Shown here: positions 59,890-64,000 of the stretch, piece by piece
Layout: every line of letters starts with the position of its first letter
How positions within the stretch are numbered: the first letter of the stretch is position 1
Source of the DNA: Capillimicrobium parvum
GTDB taxonomy: Bacteria; Actinomycetota; Thermoleophilia; Solirubrobacterales; Solirubrobacteraceae
NCBI RefSeq assembly: GCF_021172045.1
Contig: NZ_CP087164.1
Location: 434,001 to 498,000, forward strand
DNA: 64,000 nucleotides
Direction of reading: 5' to 3'
Position numbers and translations under genes: made by a program
The notes under the pieces: generated by a model
Databases searched by the model: none
What the model saw: only the letters and a program-made list of their open reading frames with translations
What the model was told of the DNA's origin: nothing

Positions 59890-60975
59890 CTACAGCAGCT
59901 TGTCGAGCGCGGTGAGCAGCCGGTCCTGCGCCTCGGGCCGCGCGCCCTCGCCCATGACGCCGATCCGCCACACCTGCCCGGCGAGCGGCCCCAGCCCGCC
60001 GCTGATCTCGACGCCGTGGTCGAGCAGCAGCGAGCGGCGCACCGCGGCCTCGTCGATGCCGTCGGGCACGCGCACGCACAGCAGCGAGGACAGCGCCTCG
60101 CCCTCCGGCGCCAGGCGCTCGAACCCGCGCTCGGCGAGCTCGCCGCGCAGGCGCTCGTGGGCGTCGAGGTGGCGCACCCAGCGCGCCTCGAGCCCCTCCT
60201 CGAGGACGATCTGCAGCCCCTCGTCGAGCGCGTAGATGAGGTTGATCGGCGCCGTGTGGTGGTACGAGCGCCCGCCGCCCCCACCGGACCAATATCCCAG
60301 CAGCAGGGTCAGGTCGAGGTACCACGAGCGGCCCGGCTCGAGGCGCTCGAGCGCCCGCTCGCCGGCGGTGAACGGCGCCAGGCCCGGCGGCACGTTCAGG
60401 CACTTCTGCGTCCCGCTGAAGGCGACGTCGACGCCCTCCTCGTCGATGCCGATCGGCGCCCCGGCCAGCGACGTCACGCAGTCGACCATGAGCAGCGCGT
60501 CGTGCTCGCGGCACGCCGCGGCCAGCCCGTCGAGCGGCTGACGCACCCCGGTGGAGGTCTCGCCGTGGACGACGAACAGCGCGGCGGTGCGCTCGTCGAG
60601 CGCATCGACGAGGCGCGCCGTGTCCAGCGCGCGGCCCCACTCGCCCTCGACCACCACGACCTCGGCGCCGTTGCGGCGCATCTCGTCGGCCATGCGCTCG
60701 CCGAACAGGCCGTGCACGCCGCAGACGACGCGGTCGCCGGGCCGGATGAAGTTGACGACCATCGCCTCCATGCCGGCGCTGCCGGTGCCGCTGACCGGCA
60801 TCGTCACGTCGTTCGTCGTCTGGAAGACCTGGCGCAACCGGTCCTTGCAGCGCTCCATGATCTCTGCGAACGCCGGATCGAGGTGCCCGATCGTGGGCTG
60901 GGCCAGCGCGTCGAGGACGCGCCGCGGCACGGGGGAGGGGCCGGAGCCCAGCAGGAGGCGATCGGGCACGGTCAC
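59890..60975 (-). CDS. Alanine-glyoxylate/serine-pyruvate-type aminotransferase
   Basis: A 361-residue PLP enzyme of class V. The PLP Lys is in FSGTQKCLNVPPG, the phosphate loop is SGTGSAGMEAMV, and the Asp that pairs with the pyridine nitrogen is in LMVDCVTSLAGAPIG. VVHGETSTGVRQP is typical of AGT/SPT enzymes, which turn glyoxylate into glycine. The GTG start overlaps the stop of the upstream small gene as GTGA. Confidence 0.93.
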   Translation of the reverse strand: MTVPDRLLLGSGPSPVPRRVLDALAQPTIGHLDPAFAEIMERCKDRLRQVFQTTNDVTMPVSGTGSAGMEAMVVNFIRPGDRVVCGVHGLFGERMADEMRRNGAEVVVVEGEWGRALDTARLVDALDERTAALFVVHGETSTGVRQPLDGLAAACREHDALLMVDCVTSLAGAPIGIDEEGVDVAFSGTQKCLNVPPGLAPFTAGERALERLEPGRSWYLDLTLLLGYWSGGGGGRSYHHTAPINLIYALDEGLQIVLEEGLEARWVRHLDAHERLRGELAERGFERLAPEGEALSSLLCVRVPDGIDEAAVRRSLLLDHGVEISGGLGPLAGQVWRIGVMGEGARPEAQDRLLTALDKLL

Positions 60976-61316
60976 GGGGCGCTCAACTCCGGGAAGTTCT
61001 CGGCGAGATGGTCACGCAGCACGGTCCGCATCCAAGCACGTTCGTCGCTCGAACCGGCGCGAAACCGGGCGAGCAGCTCCTGCTGGCGGTCGATCGGCAG
61101 GTCGTGGATCGTCCAGCGCACGGCCAGGCGCTCGAAGAGGAACTCGACCTGCCGCTGCCAGGCGTCCTCGCGCACCCCGCCGATCGCCGCGTACTCGGCG
61201 CGCGTCCTCGGCGTCAGGGCTCCGCGCAGCTCGAGTACGCCGAACTCCGCGTGCTCGTAGCTCGTCGCCGGCGCGCTCAGGCGCTCGCGCGAACGCTGGC
61301 GGTTGCGCTTGCCCAC
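60972..61316 (-). CDS. Hypothetical protein coupled to aminotransferase
   Basis: A 114-residue soluble protein of unknown family, basic at the N-terminus (GKRNRQRSRERL) and then helical (AEYAAIGGVREDAWQRQVEF, DRQQELLARFRAG). There are no Cys and no motif I recognise. GTG 61316 follows TAGTCT by 7 bases, so it starts the operon with the aminotransferase. Confidence 0.7.
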   Translation of the reverse strand: MGKRNRQRSRERLSAPATSYEHAEFGVLELRGALTPRTRAEYAAIGGVREDAWQRQVEFLFERLAVRWTIHDLPIDRQQELLARFRAGSSDERAWMRTVLRDHLAENFPELSAP

Positions 61317-61323
61317 CGCGTGC

Positions 61324-61329
61324 AGACTA
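61324..61329 (-). promoter_or_regulatory. -10 element TAGTCT before aminotransferase operon
   Basis: On the minus strand TAGTCT ends 7 bases before GTG 61316, with no ribosome binding site. Confidence 0.45.
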
Positions 61330-61334
61330 GGCCC

Positions 61335-62555
61335 CTAGGCCGCGGCACGCTCGAGCTCGGCGCGCACGTCGCCGGTCAGCGGTCCGAGGTGCCCGGGGCA
61401 CGCCACCGCCGGATCGAGCGCGGCGATCTTGCGGATCGACCGGCGCGCCTGAGCGGTGTCGAAGTTGAAGGCCTCGTGCGGCATCCGCGCGGGCCCGGGC
61501 CGGCCGGTCTGCGGATCGATGAGGTAGAAGCAGTCGCTGGTCAGCGCGACGCGGTCGGCCTCCCGCCACAGCGCGATCATCCCCGGTGCGTGCCCGGGGA
61601 TGGCGACCACCCGGAAGCCGGCCACCTCGTCGCCCTCGCTGACGGTGTCCGCGATCGTCACCGGGCCGCCGTCCCACATCCGCAGCAGCGTCGGGTACAC
61701 GACCCGGCTGAGCGGGTTGAGCTTGGAGAGGTCCATGTAGTGCAGGCCGGCGTCGCCCTCGGCATCGCCGCGGTTGTCCACGTGGCAGAGCACCGGGACG
61801 CCGAGGCCGGGCGCGGCGCCGCGATGGTCCGCGTGGCCGTGGCCGAGCACGACGCGCTTGATGCCGCCCATGCGCGCGCCCGCTGCGGCGACCGCGTTCG
61901 TCATCGCGCGGATGCCGGCGTCGAAGACGGTGATGCCGTCGGCCTCTTCGATGAGGTAGACGTTCATCGTCTTCATCGGGAAGCCGCCGCGCACGACCCA
62001 CACGCCCTCGGCGACCTTCTCCGCGCCGCCGACCGTTCGCGCGGCGAGCTTCGTCCTCGTGTTGAACGCCTGCGTCATGCGCCGCTCGGCCGGCGACCGG
62101 GCGGCCGGCAGCAGGCCGAGCTGGCGGGCCACCGTCATGCCGTCTAGGTAGGCGTCGTTGGCGACCAGCAGCCCGTCGCCCACAACGAAGTTGTCGACGA
62201 GCTCCAGGTCGATCCGTGCACCGTTGGGCGCGATCCCGTTCCAGCGGCGCGTGCCCGCGAACGTGCCGCTCAGCCGCGAGCGGATCGTGCACCGCTCGGC
62301 CTCGGCCGTGCAGGAGAGCTCCTCGAAGCGCAGGTCGGGAAACGAGGCCAGCAGGCCGCCGAAGTACTCGCGGATGCCGTCGGGTGCGATGAGCTCGGCC
62401 TGCCCGTGCAGCACGTCCCGGCCGCCCGGGGCCCAGCACGCCACGGCGGCGTCGAGGTCGCGCTCGGACAGCGCCTGCAGGTACGCGCGCGCCACCCGCG
62501 CCGTTGTCGCTTTCGACGGGCGGGCTGGGCTGGCCGGTTCGTCCGTCGACGCCAC
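61335..62555 (-). CDS. SnoaL-like domain fused to MBL-fold hydrolase
   Basis: A 406-residue two-domain protein. Residues about 15-150 form a SnoaL/NTF2-like domain (ARAYLQALSERDLDAAVACW, LSGTFAGTRRWNGIAPNG, VDNFVVGDGLLVAND). From about 170 a metallo-beta-lactamase fold follows, with zinc motif VLGHGHADHRGAAPG, AIPGHAPGMIALW, TSDCFYL and CPGHLGPL. The GTG start gives a 14-residue lead before the first helix and is 8 bases after a TAGACT hexamer. The two domains may handle one substrate in sequence; the reaction is unknown. The gene is divergent, by 21 bases, from a second MBL gene. Confidence 0.86.
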   Translation of the reverse strand: MASTDEPASPARPSKATTARVARAYLQALSERDLDAAVACWAPGGRDVLHGQAELIAPDGIREYFGGLLASFPDLRFEELSCTAEAERCTIRSRLSGTFAGTRRWNGIAPNGARIDLELVDNFVVGDGLLVANDAYLDGMTVARQLGLLPAARSPAERRMTQAFNTRTKLAARTVGGAEKVAEGVWVVRGGFPMKTMNVYLIEEADGITVFDAGIRAMTNAVAAAGARMGGIKRVVLGHGHADHRGAAPGLGVPVLCHVDNRGDAEGDAGLHYMDLSKLNPLSRVVYPTLLRMWDGGPVTIADTVSEGDEVAGFRVVAIPGHAPGMIALWREADRVALTSDCFYLIDPQTGRPGPARMPHEAFNFDTAQARRSIRKIAALDPAVACPGHLGPLTGDVRAELERAAA

Positions 62556-62563
62556 GACGTGCG

Positions 62564-62569
62564 AGTCTA
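62564..62569 (-). promoter_or_regulatory. -10 element TAGACT of the SnoaL-MBL fusion gene
   Basis: On the minus strand TAGACT ends 8 bases before GTG 62555. The same 21-base space must hold the promoter output of the divergent gene at 62577, so the two transcripts start almost on top of each other. Confidence 0.45.
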
Positions 62570-62576
62570 AAGGCGC

Positions 62577-63584
62577 ATGCCCGCCCCCGCACGAAAGCGC
62601 GAGCTCGGCCGCGGCGAGCGGGTCCTGCCGGGCCTCTGGCGGCTGCGGCTGCCGCTGCCGTGGCCCGGGATCCCGCACGGCAACGCCTGGGCGATCGCGG
62701 CGGGCGACGGCATCGTGCTCGTCGACACCGGCATCCACGCGCCGGGGTCGATGGCGCATCTCGAGCGCGCCCTGGACATGGTCAACCTGCGCCTTGACTC
62801 CGTGCGCCTGCTCGTGTGCACCCACGCGCACCCCGACCACTTCGGCCAGGCCGCGACGATCGTGGAGCGGACCGGCTGCGAGCTGTGGCTGCACCCGAAC
62901 CACGGCCACATGTCACGGGCGGCCAACGACCCCGCGCTGTGGCTGGAGCACCGCCTCGAGATCGCGCGCCAGAGCGGCGTGCCCGAGGACGTCCTGCGCC
63001 GCTACATCGAGCAGCGCCGCCACTCGAGCGACCTCGGCATCGCGGGCTTCGTCGAGCCCGACCGCAATCTGGTCGACGGCGTGACGGTCCCGACCGACCT
63101 CGGCGACTGGCAGGTCGTCGAGACGCCGGGGCACGCGCCCTCGCACGTGTGCTTCTTCCAGGCCGAGCGCCGGTTGCTCATCTCCGGCGATCACCTCCTC
63201 GGCCGGGTGACGCTGCACTTCGACTTCGGCTACACGCCCGATCCGGCGGGCGAGTTCCTGGAGTCGCTGGAGAAGGTCGAGGATCTCGGCGCGCGGCTGT
63301 GCATGGCCGGGCACGGCCGCACGTTCACGGACGTGCGCACCCACGTCCACGCCTACCGGCAGCTCGTCGCGGAGCGCCTGCAGGCGGTGCTCGACACGAT
63401 CGCGTTCGAGCCGCTGACCGGCATCGAGATCGTGCCGCACGTCTTCGGCCGTTCGCCCGACGAGATGATGGTGGCCGAGTGGATGTCGGAGACGCTGTCG
63501 TACCTCCAGCACCTCGAGATGACGGGGCGCGCCGAGCGGGTGAACGGCGCGGACGGCGAGCCGGAGCGCTGGCGCGCGGCGTAG
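62577..63584 (+). CDS. MBL-fold hydrolase (LACTB2-like)
   Basis: A 335-residue metallo-beta-lactamase-fold protein. The zinc motif is CTHAHPDHFGQAA, with ETPGHAPSHVCF, ISGDHLLG and CMAGHGRTF following. A C-terminal domain of about 90 residues (VAERLQAVLDTIAFEPLTGI, MVAEWMSETLSYLQHLEMTG) looks like the winged helix of LACTB2-type proteins. The opening LPLPWPGIPHGNAWAIAAGD is shared with CoA-thioesterase-like relatives. Substrate unknown; it is divergent from the SnoaL-MBL fusion. Confidence 0.88.
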   Translation: MPAPARKRELGRGERVLPGLWRLRLPLPWPGIPHGNAWAIAAGDGIVLVDTGIHAPGSMAHLERALDMVNLRLDSVRLLVCTHAHPDHFGQAATIVERTGCELWLHPNHGHMSRAANDPALWLEHRLEIARQSGVPEDVLRRYIEQRRHSSDLGIAGFVEPDRNLVDGVTVPTDLGDWQVVETPGHAPSHVCFFQAERRLLISGDHLLGRVTLHFDFGYTPDPAGEFLESLEKVEDLGARLCMAGHGRTFTDVRTHVHAYRQLVAERLQAVLDTIAFEPLTGIEIVPHVFGRSPDEMMVAEWMSETLSYLQHLEMTGRAERVNGADGEPERWRAA

Positions 63585-63684
63585 GCCGGGGCCTGAGGGT
63601 GAACGCACGGGGGCCCGCCTCCGGTCGCGTGCGCCGGTACTCCAGTCCGCGGTCGGCACGGGCGACCGTCGGCATCCCTGGACA

Positions 63685-63720
63685 AACCTTGCCAAACTCT
63701 TGTCAAGGTTGGTGTATGCT
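63685..63720 (+). promoter_or_regulatory. metF promoter region with inverted repeat
   Basis: AACCTTG (63685-63691) and CAAGGTT (63704-63710) form a perfect 7-bp inverted repeat with a 12-base spacer. The -10 TATGCT (63715-63720) follows at once and ends 9 bases before ATG 63730. No good -35 lies at 16-18 bases, so an activator binding the repeat is possible. Confidence 0.5.
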
Positions 63721-63729
63721 TGCGCCGCG

Positions 63730-64000
63730 ATGCGCATCGACAAGCTCTTCGGCCAGGGCGAGCCGGTCTTCTCCTTCGAGTTCTTCCCGCCCAAGACCCC
63801 CGAGGGCGAGGCCAACCTGTTCCAGGCGGTCGAGGAGCTGCGGGCCCTCGATCCGGCCTACGTCTCGGTGACCTACGGCGCCGGCGGCGGCACGCGCGAC
63901 AAGACGCTCGACATCGTCACGCGGATCCGCCGCGACTACGGCCTGGAGGCCATGGCGCACTTCACGTGCGTCGGGGCGACGGAGCGGGAGCTGCGCGACA
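63730..64000 (+). CDS. metF: 5,10-methylenetetrahydrofolate reductase, cut by window end
   Basis: The first 90 residues of MetF, which makes 5-methyltetrahydrofolate for methionine synthesis using FAD. The start of the TIM barrel is unmistakable: FSFEFFPPKTPEGE with the catalytic Glu, VSVTYGAGGGTRDKT, and AMAHFTCVGAT with FAD contacts. The rest lies beyond the window. The ATG is 9 bases after a -10 and has no ribosome binding site. No SAM or cobalamin riboswitch fits in the 145 bases upstream. Confidence 0.93.
   Translation, partial: MRIDKLFGQGEPVFSFEFFPPKTPEGEANLFQAVEELRALDPAYVSVTYGAGGGTRDKTLDIVTRIRRDYGLEAMAHFTCVGATERELRD

Noticed and set aside
61335-62909. A 524-residue reading of the SnoaL-MBL gene
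   Set aside because: The first 118 residues would lie antisense to the start of the divergent MBL gene and have no domain; GTG 62555 fits the -10 and the SnoaL start.
63585-63729. SAM or cobalamin riboswitch upstream of metF
   Set aside because: The -10 lies 9 bases before the ATG, leaving no leader RNA, and no conserved aptamer core is visible.

Overview
The window is very GC-rich, with dense genes, frequent GTG and occasional TTG starts, ATGA/GTGA stop-start overlaps and hardly any ribosome binding sites. Several genes are typical of Actinobacteria: NucS mismatch endonuclease, a mycobacterial-type E2-E1 2-oxoglutarate dehydrogenase fusion, ATL, DUF3817, WHG-type TetR and ArsR/SRPBCC pairs. 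I infer a free-living actinobacterium, probably of the Thermoleophilia/Solirubrobacterales type; the lineage is an inference from gene content and style, not a measured placement. I see no rRNA, tRNA, CRISPR array, insertion sequence, prophage or attachment site. No gap between genes exceeds 300 bases; the largest is the repeat-bearing 228-base stretch 30885-31112.

Layout. 1-2.4 kb: two TetR regulators, the second divergent from an acyl-CoA dehydrogenase across an operator-like palindrome. 2.4-11.2 kb: an anti-sigma-type ATPase, a secreted beta-helix protein with a coupled partner, aconitase, an orphan receiver domain, a membrane protein, an M42 peptidase coupled to a HAD phosphatase, and tatA. 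11.2-22.7 kb: a carbohydrate catabolic locus. A leftward unit (LacI repressor, fucose-type isomerase, FGGY kinase) faces a rightward unit (CocE/S15 hydrolase, SnoaL-like protein, Tat-lipoprotein binding protein, ABC ATPase, permease, phosphofructokinase). 22.7-30.9 kb: MBL hydrolase/TetR pair, DsbA-like protein, two GntR regulators, EttA, a COG4315 lipoprotein, RpiA, and a J-domain/TPR protein whose 3' end runs into a 28-bp tandem array followed by a 51-nt hairpin. 31.1-35.5 kb: two divergent secreted proteins (basic tail protein; 13-repeat propeller), a lipoprotein and a GYD protein. 35.6-40.3 kb: NucS, enoyl-CoA hydratase, peptidase E, methyltransferase, YjbQ, ATL and a DUF1028 protein. 40.3-45.6 kb: the 1431-residue lipoyl-E2-E1 oxoglutarate dehydrogenase, DUF3817 and a Nudix protein. 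45.7-54.2 kb: an AGPS-like flavoenzyme, ArsR-SRPBCC, ketopantoate reductase, Ppx/GppA, glyoxalase I divergent from an MBL-ABC1 kinase-VTT operon. 54.2-64 kb: pyruvate kinase, a ScyD-like secreted protein, an ArsR-like regulator with an MFS exporter, M29 aminopeptidase, an aminotransferase, a SnoaL-MBL fusion divergent from another MBL protein, and the start of metF.

Central carbon metabolism is well represented (aconitase, oxoglutarate dehydrogenase, pyruvate kinase, phosphofructokinase, ribose-5-phosphate isomerase), next to sugar uptake. The most striking global pattern is that about twenty start codons lie 6-9 nt downstream of a TAnnnT hexamer and have no Shine-Dalgarno sequence, which predicts widespread leaderless transcription. 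The most striking protein is the oxoglutarate dehydrogenase fusion, which keeps two lipoyl domains and a subunit-binding domain that the mycobacterial and corynebacterial versions lack.
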